A DNA stretch of 64,000 bases, from positions 535,705 to 599,704 of the forward strand of contig NZ_WHOB01000069.1 in the NCBI RefSeq assembly GCF_013141775.1, read 5' to 3'. A model generated the notes under the pieces. That model was not told the DNA's origin and searched no databases. It saw only the letters and a list, made by a program, of their open reading frames with translations. Below, piece by piece: positions 18,002 to 26,815 of the stretch; within the stretch, counting starts at the first letter, position 1, and every line of letters begins with the position of its first letter. The DNA comes from Paenibacillus phytohabitans. GTDB lineage: Bacteria; Bacillota; Bacilli; Paenibacillales; Paenibacillaceae. The position numbers were made by a program, and so were the translations under genes.

Positions 18002-18913
18002 ATGGCCAACGACTCCGGCAGCCGCATCGGCGGAATTTCTGTAGCTTCCAGTTTAATTTTAAACATTGCTTTTGTAATCCTCTCATTAATCTGCTTTTTG
18101 CCTGTTCTGCTAGTCATTATTGTATCCTTCACAGACGGACAGTCCATTCTGACTCAAGGGTACAGCTTTGTTCCGGATAAATGGTCGTTGATTGCCTACG
18201 AATCCATCTTTAAGGATTTTCAGACGATTCTGTCGGGCTACCGGGTGAGCTTTACCATAACCATTCTTGGCACAGCGCTCAGTGTACTGCTCATGGCACT
18301 ATATGCCTATCCCATTTCACGTGCGGATTATCCGTTCCGTAATGCATTTACGTTCTTTTTGTTCTTCACGATGTTGTTTAACGGCGGGATGGTCAGCAGA
18401 TATTTAATCTATACTCAGGTGCTGCATATCAAGGACTCCTATATGGCGCTGATCCTGCCCATGCTGATTGTGCCATTCAATGTAATTATTATGCGGACCT
18501 TTTTCCAGACGACCATTCATCCTGCAGTGATTGAATCGGCAAGAATTGACGGTGCGGGTGAGCTTAGAATCTTCCTGCGGATCGTTCTGCCGCTCTCGTT
18601 GCCTGTCCTGGCGACCATGGCTTTGTTCAGTACAATCGGCTATTGGAACGACTGGTTCAATGCGCTGCTGTATATCAGCAGTGAGGACAAATATCCGCTC
18701 CAGTATTTGATGATGCGTGTCCTCAATGACGTGCAGTATCTGCGCAATAATGTGGAGCTGGCCGCCCAGAATCCAACGATGATGAAGAACCTGCCGAATG
18801 AATCCTTGCAGATGGCAATGGCCGTCATAGGAATGGGGCCGATCCTGATCGCGTACCCTTTCTTTCAGAAATATTTTGTCAAAGGCCTCACAGTAGGGGC
18901 TGTTAAGGGCTAA
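18002..18913 (+). CDS. Sugar ABC permease, YtcP type
   Basis: 303 residues; ATG 18002 follows AAAGGAGAAC. Six membrane segments starting near residue 15. EAA loop VIESARIDGAGELRIFLRI; the segment before it (LKDSYMALILPMLIVPFNVIIMRTFF) and the C-terminal KYFVKGLTVGAVKG are typical of the YtcP/CUT1 subfamily. It pairs with the LplB-type permease encoded 16 bp upstream. Confidence 0.93.
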   Translation: MANDSGSRIGGISVASSLILNIAFVILSLICFLPVLLVIIVSFTDGQSILTQGYSFVPDKWSLIAYESIFKDFQTILSGYRVSFTITILGTALSVLLMALYAYPISRADYPFRNAFTFFLFFTMLFNGGMVSRYLIYTQVLHIKDSYMALILPMLIVPFNVIIMRTFFQTTIHPAVIESARIDGAGELRIFLRIVLPLSLPVLATMALFSTIGYWNDWFNALLYISSEDKYPLQYLMMRVLNDVQYLRNNVELAAQNPTMMKNLPNESLQMAMAVIGMGPILIAYPFFQKYFVKGLTVGAVKG

Positions 18914-18927
18914 AGCAGCGGTGGAGC

Positions 18928-18953
18928 CGGCAAGCAGCCTATTCTGCCTGCCG
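18928..18953 (+). other. Stem-loop between permease and binding-protein genes
   Basis: CGGCAAGCAG at 18928-18937 pairs with CTGCCTGCCG at 18944-18953 (one mismatch, loop CCTATT). There is no proper T-tract. It may shape the relative expression of the binding protein gene that follows. Confidence 0.4.
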
Positions 18954-18990
18954 TTCTATATATAAGCTTAATCATTTAGGGAGGGTTAAT

Positions 18991-20562
18991 ATGAAAAAGT
19001 TAAAAGGGCGCAAACCGCTATTCACAGCGATTATTCTGGTTCTTGCGTTATCCTTGCAGGCATGCTCTGGCGGTAATAACGGGGGTACTTCTGAACCGGC
19101 AGCATCAAAAGGCACGGAGAGCACGAGTACTGCGGCACCTGCTGACAGTCCGGAATCACTGAAGCCTTACGAGGTGTCGATTATCTACTTCGGTGCACCG
19201 CAGCGGGATGATGCGCTGGTGGAAGCCAAGCTCAGTGAATATTTCAAAGAGAAATTCAATGCCACTGTTGATCTTCAGCCGATCGCCTCCAGCGAATACA
19301 AGCAGAAGACCGAGCTGATGTTAAATGCCGGTGAGCCGATGGATCTTGTATTCACAGCCTCATGGCTTAATTTCTTCGGCAACGTCTCTAAGGGCGCCTT
19401 CCTGGATCTGGATGATCTGCTGGCCAAATACGGGCAGGGCATCTCGGAGAACCTGAACCCGATCTACCTGGAGGCTCCGCGCTACAAAGGGAAGCTGTAT
19501 GGGATTCCCACAAACAAAGAGATTACCCAGGGCAAGGCCTACACTTACCGGAAAGATATAGTCGACAAATATAGTATCCCTATTGAGGATATTAAGACGA
19601 TGTCAGACTTTGAACCCTGGTTCAAGCTGCTGAAGGAGAAAGAGCCGGAATTGATTCTGGATTTCATTAAGGAGTCGGGTGAAGGCATGATGTATGAGAC
19701 CCGCTCGGACTTCCGCGTTATCGGGCCGACGCCTAACAAGATTCCTTTGTTCTTATATGACTATACGAATACAGATAACATCCAGATAAAATCGGTTATT
19801 GATCCGGAAATCTCATCGATTGCCAAAGCGGAATATGAGCTGAACCGCAGCTATTATGAGAAGGGCTACATCAATAGCGATGCAGCTACAACAACGACTG
19901 ACATCGGTGATTTAAGAAAACAGGGTAAAATCTGGATGCAGCAGGCCGTCTGGAAGCCGGGGGCTGATATTGAACTGAAAATTGCCACCGACAATAAATA
20001 TGATTTCGTCTCTAAGGTTATTGAAGAGCCTATTGTAACCACGGACCTTGCCGCCGGATCGATGTTCTCCATCTCCCGCACCTCCAAAGATCCTGAGCGG
20101 GCCATGATGGTATTAAATGCGCTGCATACTGATCCTTATGCCGTGAACCTGTTCGTTAACGGAATTGAAGGCACCCACTATAAGAAGATTAGCGAGAACC
20201 GCATCGAGCCGATTGCCGATTCCGGATATGGCACCAGCGCCCTGTTCTGGGTGATTGGTAATCAGCTCATCAATTATCTCAAGCCGGGTCAGCCTGATGA
20301 TTTGTATTCAAGCTGGAAGGAATTCAACAATGAGGCCAAACGTTCACCGCTGTTAGGGTTCGTATTCGATGAGTCATCCGTCAAGAACGAGATTACTCAG
20401 CTTACCTCGGTCATTGGCGAATACCGGGCCGCAAGCACGGGGGCTATTCCTGACCCTGCCAAAATGCTTGAGGAAAGAAATGAGAAATTAAAGAAGGCTG
20501 GCATTGAGAAGGTCCAAACAGAATTGCAGACCCAAATTGATGCATGGAAAGCAGCTCAATAA
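18991..20562 (+). CDS. ABC transporter substrate-binding lipoprotein, LipO type
   Basis: 523 residues; ATG follows GGGAGGG. Signal peptide and lipobox SLQACSGG with Cys25. After a Ser/Ala-rich linker the mature domain begins YEVSIIYFGAPQRDD and is of the larger LipO/YtcQ class (DLVFTASWLNFFGNVSKGAFLDLDDLL, FSISRTSKDPERAMMVLNAL). Partner of the two permeases just upstream; the context suggests charged oligosaccharides from xanthan as ligand. Confidence 0.92.
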   Translation: MKKLKGRKPLFTAIILVLALSLQACSGGNNGGTSEPAASKGTESTSTAAPADSPESLKPYEVSIIYFGAPQRDDALVEAKLSEYFKEKFNATVDLQPIASSEYKQKTELMLNAGEPMDLVFTASWLNFFGNVSKGAFLDLDDLLAKYGQGISENLNPIYLEAPRYKGKLYGIPTNKEITQGKAYTYRKDIVDKYSIPIEDIKTMSDFEPWFKLLKEKEPELILDFIKESGEGMMYETRSDFRVIGPTPNKIPLFLYDYTNTDNIQIKSVIDPEISSIAKAEYELNRSYYEKGYINSDAATTTTDIGDLRKQGKIWMQQAVWKPGADIELKIATDNKYDFVSKVIEEPIVTTDLAAGSMFSISRTSKDPERAMMVLNALHTDPYAVNLFVNGIEGTHYKKISENRIEPIADSGYGTSALFWVIGNQLINYLKPGQPDDLYSSWKEFNNEAKRSPLLGFVFDESSVKNEITQLTSVIGEYRAASTGAIPDPAKMLEERNEKLKKAGIEKVQTELQTQIDAWKAAQ

Positions 20563-20577
20563 TTAACGCATTGAAGC

Positions 20578-20614
20578 ATGGCAGGAGGTCTGTTGTTTCA
20601 GGGCGTCCTGCCAT
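20578..20614 (+). other. Intercistronic stem-loop after binding-protein gene
   Basis: ATGGCAGGA at 20578-20586 pairs perfectly with TCCTGCCAT at 20606-20614 over a 19-nt loop, without a T-run. It follows the binding-protein stop by 16 bp and precedes GH88. Likely a 3' stabiliser or partial terminator that separates high binding-protein expression from the enzyme genes. Confidence 0.55.
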
Positions 20615-20647
20615 TTAACTGTACAAGAGAAAAGGAGACCATACACG

Positions 20648-21751
20648 ATGGAGACTTGGATCAATGAGGCCTGGGATTATTCCCTGGGCAAATTAAGCAC
20701 CACGCGCCACAGAATCGGAGCAACCTTCCCTAATGCCTCTTACGGCGGAAAATATGATGCGCGTGACCCCGATTGCTGGACCAACGGGTTCTGGCCCGGA
20801 ATCCTGTGGCTGGCTTATCGGGCTACCGGCGATGAGGAATACCGGAGTATCGCCGAGAACTGTGAAGAACAGCTGGATGCGCCTCTTCAGGAATACGAAC
20901 AGCTCCATCATGATAACGGATTCCTCTGGAGTCTGTCAGCGGTGGCCGACTACAAGCTCACCGGCAATATGCTGTCCAGAAGAAGAGGGCTGATCGCTGC
21001 CAGCCACTTAGCCAGCCGCTTTAATCTTAAAGGGCATTTCATCCGTGCCTGGCTGTATGAAGGCAGTGAAGGCCTGGCTATTATAGATTGCATGATGAAT
21101 CTTGGCTTACTGTACTGGGCCAGCGAAGAGCTTAAGGACCCGCGGTACCGGCATATAGCCGCTGCACACTCTGAGATGGCGCTCCGCGAATTCATCCGTC
21201 AGGATGGCTCGGTGCACCATATCGTCCGCTTCGATCCCGGAACGGGAGAGCGGATAGAAGCGCTTGGCGGACAAGGGTATAGTCCGGATTCCGCCTGGTC
21301 CCGCGGATCGGCCTGGGCGATTTACGGATTCGCTATAGGGTACCGCTATACGCGCGACATCCGGTTTTTGGATGCGGCCAAAGCGGCTGCGGATTATTTC
21401 GCCGCACAATTGCCGGAGGATCTTGTGCCACCGTGGGATTTCCGGGCACCTGCCGAACAGCTATGGGCCAAAGATTCAACAGCTGCGGCCTGCGCAGCCA
21501 GCGGAATGCTGGAAATTGCCTTTCTGTTGGAAGGTGAAGAGGCAGCGCGCTACCGGAAGCTCGGCGCGGCAATAACGGAATCGCTGTTCCGTCATTACGC
21601 GCCGGAGGACCCGGCGGAAGAAGCGTTGATTACCCGGGGCACCGGCAGCTTCCCGTCCAATGCCGAAGTAGAGGTGCCTATCATCTACGGCGACTTTTTC
21701 TTTCTGGAAGCCTTGCTGAAGTTAAAGGGAGAGAGCGAAATCTTTTGGTAG
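20648..21751 (+). CDS. Unsaturated glucuronyl hydrolase (GH88)
   Basis: 367 residues, the usual length for GH88, with no signal peptide; ATG follows AAAGGAGACC. WTNGFWPGILWLAY, HHDNGFLW (Asp89), LAIIDCMMNLGLLYWAS (Asp147) and WSRGSAWAIYGFAIGY are the family's conserved segments; Asp89 and Asp147 match the catalytic pair Asp88/Asp149 known from Bacillus sp. GL1 UGL. The enzyme hydrates and releases 4,5-unsaturated glucuronic acid from the non-reducing end left by lyases acting on xanthan, gellan or glycosaminoglycans. Together with the two PL8 genes nearby this is the second step of side-chain removal, in the cytoplasm. Confidence 0.93.
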   Translation: METWINEAWDYSLGKLSTTRHRIGATFPNASYGGKYDARDPDCWTNGFWPGILWLAYRATGDEEYRSIAENCEEQLDAPLQEYEQLHHDNGFLWSLSAVADYKLTGNMLSRRRGLIAASHLASRFNLKGHFIRAWLYEGSEGLAIIDCMMNLGLLYWASEELKDPRYRHIAAAHSEMALREFIRQDGSVHHIVRFDPGTGERIEALGGQGYSPDSAWSRGSAWAIYGFAIGYRYTRDIRFLDAAKAAADYFAAQLPEDLVPPWDFRAPAEQLWAKDSTAAACAASGMLEIAFLLEGEEAARYRKLGAAITESLFRHYAPEDPAEEALITRGTGSFPSNAEVEVPIIYGDFFFLEALLKLKGESEIFW

Positions 21752-21790
21752 AGGGAAGGCTTTACCGGCAATGAAGGAGGTACAACGTTG

Positions 21791-23950
21791 ATGAGAAGAA
21801 GAGTGGATTATGTCGATCCGTTTATAGGTGTGGATGGAGAAAACAATTGCTTGTGCGGGCCTTATCTGCCGGGCAGCATCGTAAGGCTTGGCCCGGATAC
21901 GCTGCCGCCGCAGCTATCCCACGGCTACGACAGTTCGAGGCCGATTAGCAGATTCAGTCATACGCATGTCAGCGGAACGGGGGGCGGAGGCCGTTACGGC
22001 AATGTAGGCTTCACCCCTTATACCGGCATGCAGCGGTTCCATATCGATCCTTACTTTAAGGAGAATGAGCAGGCCGAAGCAGGATATTACAGCGTGCAAT
22101 TAATGCCCGCTGCCATACAGGCTGAATTGACCAGCACAGCGCGCACAGGCATCCACCGTTACAGCTTCAAGCCCGGGGACGCTGCCAACCTGCTGATTGA
22201 TGCCGGGGCGGTAATTCAGGTAGGCGGAGATGAGCCGGGGAAGACTACCGGCGTCTCCACGGGCGGCTACCTTGAAGTGATATCGGAGTACGAGATTGCA
22301 GGCCGTTCCGACCTGCGCGGGGGCTGGGGGCATGAGTTCCCTTATTCCGTCTACTTCTATATCCGCTTCGATCAGCCGATGAAGAGCAGCCTGCTGGCGG
22401 ACGCAGGCGGAGTGCGGCGCAGCCCGTCTGTAGATGGTCCGAATTGTAAGGCTTCCCTTAGCTTCGGTGACTGCAAAGTTCTGGTGGCGAAGACTGGTAT
22501 TTCTTATGTAAGTGTCGGCAAGGCCAGAGCCAGTGTGGACCGGGAAGCGTCCGCCGGATTCGATGAAATCCGGCAAGCGGCCAGTAGCATCTGGGAGGAT
22601 AAACTTAGCAGAGTCACGGTGGAAGGCGGAAGTGAGGAGCATACGCGGCTGTTCTATACCCTGATGACCCGGCTGTTCTGTATGCCGAGTGACTTGGGGG
22701 TAGACGATGAGAACTTCGCCTGGGAATCCGGGGTCCGGCATTTCACTGATCTGTATGCACTGTGGGACAGCGTCCGAAATGCCAACTCGTTGATTACACT
22801 GCTTGACCCGCAGCTTGAAGTGGATATCCTCAATTGTCTGCTGGATATCGCGGATCATACCGGCTGGCTGCCGGACGCCTGGATTATGGGACATAGCGCG
22901 ATGATTCAAGGAGGAAGCTCCGCAGATGTGCTGTTCTGTGAAGCGGCGCTTAAGAAGCTGGAGGGAATCGACTATGCCAAAGCCCTGAAGCAAATGCGCA
23001 AGAATAATGAGGTTACGTCCCCGGACACCTGGCTCTATGGCCGTCACCTGAAGGATTACCATTCCCTGGGGTACTTGTCGACGGATGTGAAGAAGAACTG
23101 TGTATCCCGTCATATGGAGTATACCTATCAGGACTGGTGTATCGGCCGGTTGGCCGAGGTTCTTGGTCAAGAGGAGACGGCTGAGACGTACTATGCAAGC
23201 TCGGAGAAGCTATGGAACCTATGGCGGGAGGATCTCAAATGCTTCGCGCCCCGGCTTCCGGACGGGGAATGGGCAAGGTCCTTTGACCCCACATCCTGCC
23301 TGCCGGATTCATGGAATGATCCTTACTTCTACGAAGGAACCAGCCTGCAATGGTCGTTCAGCACGCATCATGACTTTCATGGACTGGTCGAACGGCATGG
23401 GGGGACAGAAGCTTTTATCAGGCATTTAGACCGTTTTTTTGACGGCGGATTCTATAACTCCAAAGAAACCATGCTGCATATTCCTTATTTATATATTTAT
23501 GCGGGAAGACCCGACCGGGCGGCAGACCGGGTCCGGGAATGTCTGGAGACGTACTTCAGGGCTGAACGTGACGGACTGGGTGATAACGAAGATATGGGCT
23601 GCCAGAGTGCCTTTTTCATCTGTTCAGCTATGGGGTTGTACCCTTTGATGGGTCAGGACATCTATTTCCTCGTTCCACCGTTGTTCAATAAGGTAACCCT
23701 GCTGCTGGGAGCGAAGGAGACTCCCGTTCCTTTGACGATCGAGACTCAGGGTGAATGCAGCGGGTCCGGCAACCGGTATATCCTGTCTGCTTCCATCAAC
23801 GGCAAGGAATTGAACCGTGCCTGGGTCCGCCATGAAGAAATCGCCGGAGGAGGCACGCTTCTGCTGGAGCTTGGTTCTGAAGCCGGAGAGTGGGGAAGCA
23901 TGATTCCACCTTCCCCGCTCAAGGAGAGGGAACCGCGCACAATGGCATAA
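21791..23950 (+). CDS. GH92-family alpha-mannosidase-like protein
   Basis: 719 residues from ATG 21791, 9 bp after AAGGAGGT (a TTG at 21788 is also possible). The N-terminal beta-sandwich shows VDYVDPFIGVDGENN, RLGPDT and FSHTHVSGTGGGG; the (alpha/alpha)6 part has WDSVRNAN, YEGTSLQWSF with acid candidate Glu515, and GLGDNEDMGCQSAFF with base/metal candidates at 599-601, then AMGLYPLMG. These are GH92 hallmarks. The family contains calcium-dependent exo-alpha-mannosidases, often secreted; this one lacks a signal peptide. In a xanthan pathway it would remove the inner alpha-1,3-linked mannose after GH88, a role filled by other families elsewhere. Sequence is divergent, so specificity is uncertain. 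Confidence 0.85.
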   Translation: MRRRVDYVDPFIGVDGENNCLCGPYLPGSIVRLGPDTLPPQLSHGYDSSRPISRFSHTHVSGTGGGGRYGNVGFTPYTGMQRFHIDPYFKENEQAEAGYYSVQLMPAAIQAELTSTARTGIHRYSFKPGDAANLLIDAGAVIQVGGDEPGKTTGVSTGGYLEVISEYEIAGRSDLRGGWGHEFPYSVYFYIRFDQPMKSSLLADAGGVRRSPSVDGPNCKASLSFGDCKVLVAKTGISYVSVGKARASVDREASAGFDEIRQAASSIWEDKLSRVTVEGGSEEHTRLFYTLMTRLFCMPSDLGVDDENFAWESGVRHFTDLYALWDSVRNANSLITLLDPQLEVDILNCLLDIADHTGWLPDAWIMGHSAMIQGGSSADVLFCEAALKKLEGIDYAKALKQMRKNNEVTSPDTWLYGRHLKDYHSLGYLSTDVKKNCVSRHMEYTYQDWCIGRLAEVLGQEETAETYYASSEKLWNLWREDLKCFAPRLPDGEWARSFDPTSCLPDSWNDPYFYEGTSLQWSFSTHHDFHGLVERHGGTEAFIRHLDRFFDGGFYNSKETMLHIPYLYIYAGRPDRAADRVRECLETYFRAERDGLGDNEDMGCQSAFFICSAMGLYPLMGQDIYFLVPPLFNKVTLLLGAKETPVPLTIETQGECSGSGNRYILSASINGKELNRAWVRHEEIAGGGTLLLELGSEAGEWGSMIPPSPLKEREPRTMA

Positions 23951-23983
23951 AGGGCAAACCGTTGGCTGAAGGAGAGAATGCGC

Positions 23984-26242
23984 ATGCAGATTCTGAGAAA
24001 CAAATGGCTGCAATATATCTCGGGAGATACGCTGAGTCATGAATCGCTGCAAAGTGTCAGGCATGATCAGGATAAGATGCTCGATCACCAGGAGTTGCTA
24101 TGGGCTGATGTTCCTTATGCTGAGAACGCTTCGGATGTATTTGTGATCATTGGCCGTTTAAGAGGGATGGCGATTGCTCTGAGATCATCCAAAGGTCCCT
24201 ACTATATGGACTCTGTATTAAGGCAGCAGGTGATTTATGGATTGAAATGGCTATATGCACAGAGATACAACGAAAGCTGCCATCCCTATGGAAACTGGTG
24301 GTATTGGGAGATTGGCGTGCCGATAGCTCTGCTGGAAACCCTGCTGCTCATGGAGGAGCTGCCGGATACAGAAATTGTAGAGCGGCTACTCCTCCCCATA
24401 GACAAATATGTCGGCGATCCGGCGTTTCATGCGCAGTGGTTCGTGGCTAAGGCTCCGCCGTCCACCGGAGCGAATCTGGTCTGGAAGTCTACGGCAGTTG
24501 CTCTTGCTGCCGTTATTCAGGGCGACGGGCAGAAGCTGTCCGCCTCCCTTAGTGCGCTGCTTCCGGTATTCAAGAATGTTAGCGAAGGGGACGGCTTCTA
24601 TGAGGACGGCTCCTTTATTCAGCATGATAAATACGCGTACACCGGCGGATATGGGGTCTCACTGCTGCAGGATGTGGTCCGGCTGATGGTATGGCTGCAT
24701 GATACCCCTTGGGAATTGCCGGGTGAAGCCCGCGATTTGACAGCCAAATGGATTGAGGATACATTTGTGCCCCTTATGTACCGGGGATCTATGCTGGATA
24801 TGGCCAGCGGCAGGGAAATCTCGCGGGCGGATTCGCAGAATCATGAGTGCGGGCATTCGGTGATCACCTCCTGCTTACGCTTCTCGCGCATACTGGATGA
24901 AGCGGAGCAGGTACGGCTGCTCTCCAGAGCGAAAGGGTGGATTGTGGCTGACACGTACAAATTGTATTTAGCCGATGCACCGCCGGATACTGCCGCACAA
25001 GCCGGAGCTTTGCTGGACAATGAACTCGTGGAGCCTGCCCGGGAAGAGGCCTTCTGCAAGCTGTTTGCGCATATGGACCGGGCGGTGCTGCAGGGTCCGG
25101 GTTTTGCCTACTCCATCAGTATGTTCTCCAGCCGGATCTATAGCTATGAATCTATCAACAGAGAGAATTTGAAGGGCTGGTATACTTCGTATGGCATGGG
25201 CCAGCTGTATAATAGTGACTTGGGGCAATATGCCGATGCTTACTGGCCGACCGTTGATCCCTGCCGCCTGCCCGGAACTACAGTAACAAACAAGCGTCAG
25301 GAGGATGGGGCCGGGCAAGGCCGTTTAAGCACCAAGTCTTTTGTCGGCGGGGCCGTACTTCACAACCAGTATGGCGCCATCGCCATTGAATTGGAGGATG
25401 TGGTTAACGAGGCCGATGGATTGACAGCGCTCAAAAGCTGGTTTTTGCTCGGAAACCGTATCGTTGCCTTAGGTTCGGATATTAAGAGCCGTAATTCCGC
25501 CAGAGTAGAGACGGTCATCGATAACCGGAAATTGAAATCGTTGGGAGACCATGCGATTACAGCAGACGGAACAAGGATCTGCCGGAAGCCTGGATCTGGC
25601 GAGATAGAGACCCTTAACCCCAAATGGATTCATATGGCGGGCAGTGAGCGGGGAGCGGATGTGGGCTTCTTTTTTTCGGAACAATGCCGTGTACATGCCT
25701 TGCGTGAACCGCGCCAGGGGAGCTGGAAGGAAATCAACGATGCCGGTTCACCTGAGAAGATGGAACGGTTCTATCAGACGTTGTGGTTCGATCATGGAGA
25801 AGCCCCCACGGGGGATACCTATGCATACCTCCTCCTGCCTGGCTACAGCGAGGAAGAGACTGCTAGTTTCGCAGAGCAACCAAGGGTGAGAATCCTGGAA
25901 TTGAATGCTCAGGTGCATGCGGTTGAAGATTCTGAACTGGGAATTACAGCAGCGCATTTCTGGAAGCCTGGCTGGTATACAAGCGGGGGAATTTCTTGCA
26001 GCAGCCAAGCCTCCATTGTGCTGCAAAGGAATCCGGCAGGCTGGAGCCTGGCCATAGCCGATCCGACACAAAGGCAGCGCAGTTTGATCGAAATCGGGAT
26101 TGAATTCAATCACCCTGTTACCCGAGTGAAGAACAAGTCAGACCGGATAACGGTTGAACACAGTGAAACTGGCAAGGTGAGACTGTGGTTTGACCCGGAT
26201 GGTGCCGGGGGATCCTCGTTTCATGTTGAGCTTGGGACCTAG
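23984..26242 (+). CDS. Cytoplasmic polysaccharide lyase family 8 (xanthan-lyase-like)
   Basis: 752 residues from ATG 23984, 8 bp after AAGGAGA; the ATG at 23978 is only 2 bp away. No signal peptide. It is an (alpha/alpha) plus beta-sandwich PL8 protein: GNWWYWEIGVP, TGANLVWKS (Asn164), GSFIQHDKYAYTGGYG (His214, Tyr223) and SGREISR (Arg281) line up with the catalytic Asn, His, Tyr and Arg of Bacillus GL1 xanthan lyase. The position of that enzyme's Tyr315, reported to help bind pyruvylated mannose, is Asp283 here. It also lacks the C-terminal extra domain of the secreted paralogue at 26816. It probably cleaves imported oligosaccharides, perhaps non-pyruvylated side chains, feeding GH88. Confidence 0.88.
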   Translation: MQILRNKWLQYISGDTLSHESLQSVRHDQDKMLDHQELLWADVPYAENASDVFVIIGRLRGMAIALRSSKGPYYMDSVLRQQVIYGLKWLYAQRYNESCHPYGNWWYWEIGVPIALLETLLLMEELPDTEIVERLLLPIDKYVGDPAFHAQWFVAKAPPSTGANLVWKSTAVALAAVIQGDGQKLSASLSALLPVFKNVSEGDGFYEDGSFIQHDKYAYTGGYGVSLLQDVVRLMVWLHDTPWELPGEARDLTAKWIEDTFVPLMYRGSMLDMASGREISRADSQNHECGHSVITSCLRFSRILDEAEQVRLLSRAKGWIVADTYKLYLADAPPDTAAQAGALLDNELVEPAREEAFCKLFAHMDRAVLQGPGFAYSISMFSSRIYSYESINRENLKGWYTSYGMGQLYNSDLGQYADAYWPTVDPCRLPGTTVTNKRQEDGAGQGRLSTKSFVGGAVLHNQYGAIAIELEDVVNEADGLTALKSWFLLGNRIVALGSDIKSRNSARVETVIDNRKLKSLGDHAITADGTRICRKPGSGEIETLNPKWIHMAGSERGADVGFFFSEQCRVHALREPRQGSWKEINDAGSPEKMERFYQTLWFDHGEAPTGDTYAYLLLPGYSEEETASFAEQPRVRILELNAQVHAVEDSELGITAAHFWKPGWYTSGGISCSSQASIVLQRNPAGWSLAIADPTQRQRSLIEIGIEFNHPVTRVKNKSDRITVEHSETGKVRLWFDPDGAGGSSFHVELGT

Positions 26243-26388
26243 CGAATCTATGAAATGAGGAACAACGTTGGCAGACTTGTCTGCGCAGACGGCTAGGAAT
26301 AGTTGAATTTTCTCCACTTGCTCATGAATGGAGGAGTCTTAGACAAGCAATAGTTCGAAGATCAGGGGAGTGTACCGTCAGCAGAGTG

Positions 26389-26521
26389 AAGCGGACTCAA
26401 AAGCCCTTATTTCGCAGAAAAGCCCCTTTCTGGGGCTTAAGCGGACTGAGAATCCGCTAACTTGTTCATTTGGGCTTGAAAGGGGCTGCGGCAGCCCCAT
26501 TAACGGAATCTGAGTCCGCTT
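26389..26521. repeat. Nested inverted repeats (AAGCGGACT element)
   Basis: The 573-bp gap between the PL8 genes holds this 133-bp structure. Outer arms AAGCGGACTCA (26389-26399) and TGAGTCCGCTT (26511-26521) are perfectly inverted. Inside are three hairpins: AAGCCCC/GGGGCTT (26420-26438), AGCGGA/TCCGCT (26440-26458) and GGGGCTG/CAGCCCC (26482-26498). A further CAGTCCGTTT lies near 26562. It may be a MITE-like or REP-like element and may terminate the upstream transcript. Apart from it and a cre-like site, I see nothing in the gap. Confidence 0.6.
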
Positions 26522-26692
26522 AGCCAGAACAAATGGAAGATATGGGAAAATAGAGGATTTTCAGTCCGTTTGGTGGTTTGACTAGCTGATGATCCAAAAT
26601 GAAAGGTATCCTTTCGAGATCGCTCGATATTTCATACCTTTTCTCGAATTCACGTAGTTTCTTTAGCGGCCATTCCATATCATACTATTAAA

Positions 26693-26706
26693 TGTAAGCG
26701 CTTCAT
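26693..26706 (+). promoter_or_regulatory. Candidate cre site upstream of secreted PL8
   Basis: TGTAAGCGCTTCAT matches the left half and centre of cre (TGWNANCGNTNWCA) exactly; the right three positions diverge. It is 110 bp before the PL8 start. Together with the site at 13342 it suggests CcpA control of the two secreted enzymes. Confidence 0.4.
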
Positions 26707-26815
26707 CATAGGCGAGATTACAGTTGGGAACGGAAGGATTATGGCTGGAAAACGAAGTGTTTGGATTACGAAAACGAAGCAAACGAAGCAATGAATGAAA
26801 AAAGGAGGATTATGG

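Noticed and set aside
22100..23170. A 356-codon minus-strand frame within GH92
   Set aside because: Shadow of the GH92 gene, no recognisable motif.
23984..26242. Heparinase or hyaluronate lyase reading of the cytoplasmic PL8
   Set aside because: Motifs TGAN, SFIQH...YTGGYG and GREISR and the paralogue next door fit the xanthan-lyase branch better, though PL8 substrates do overlap.
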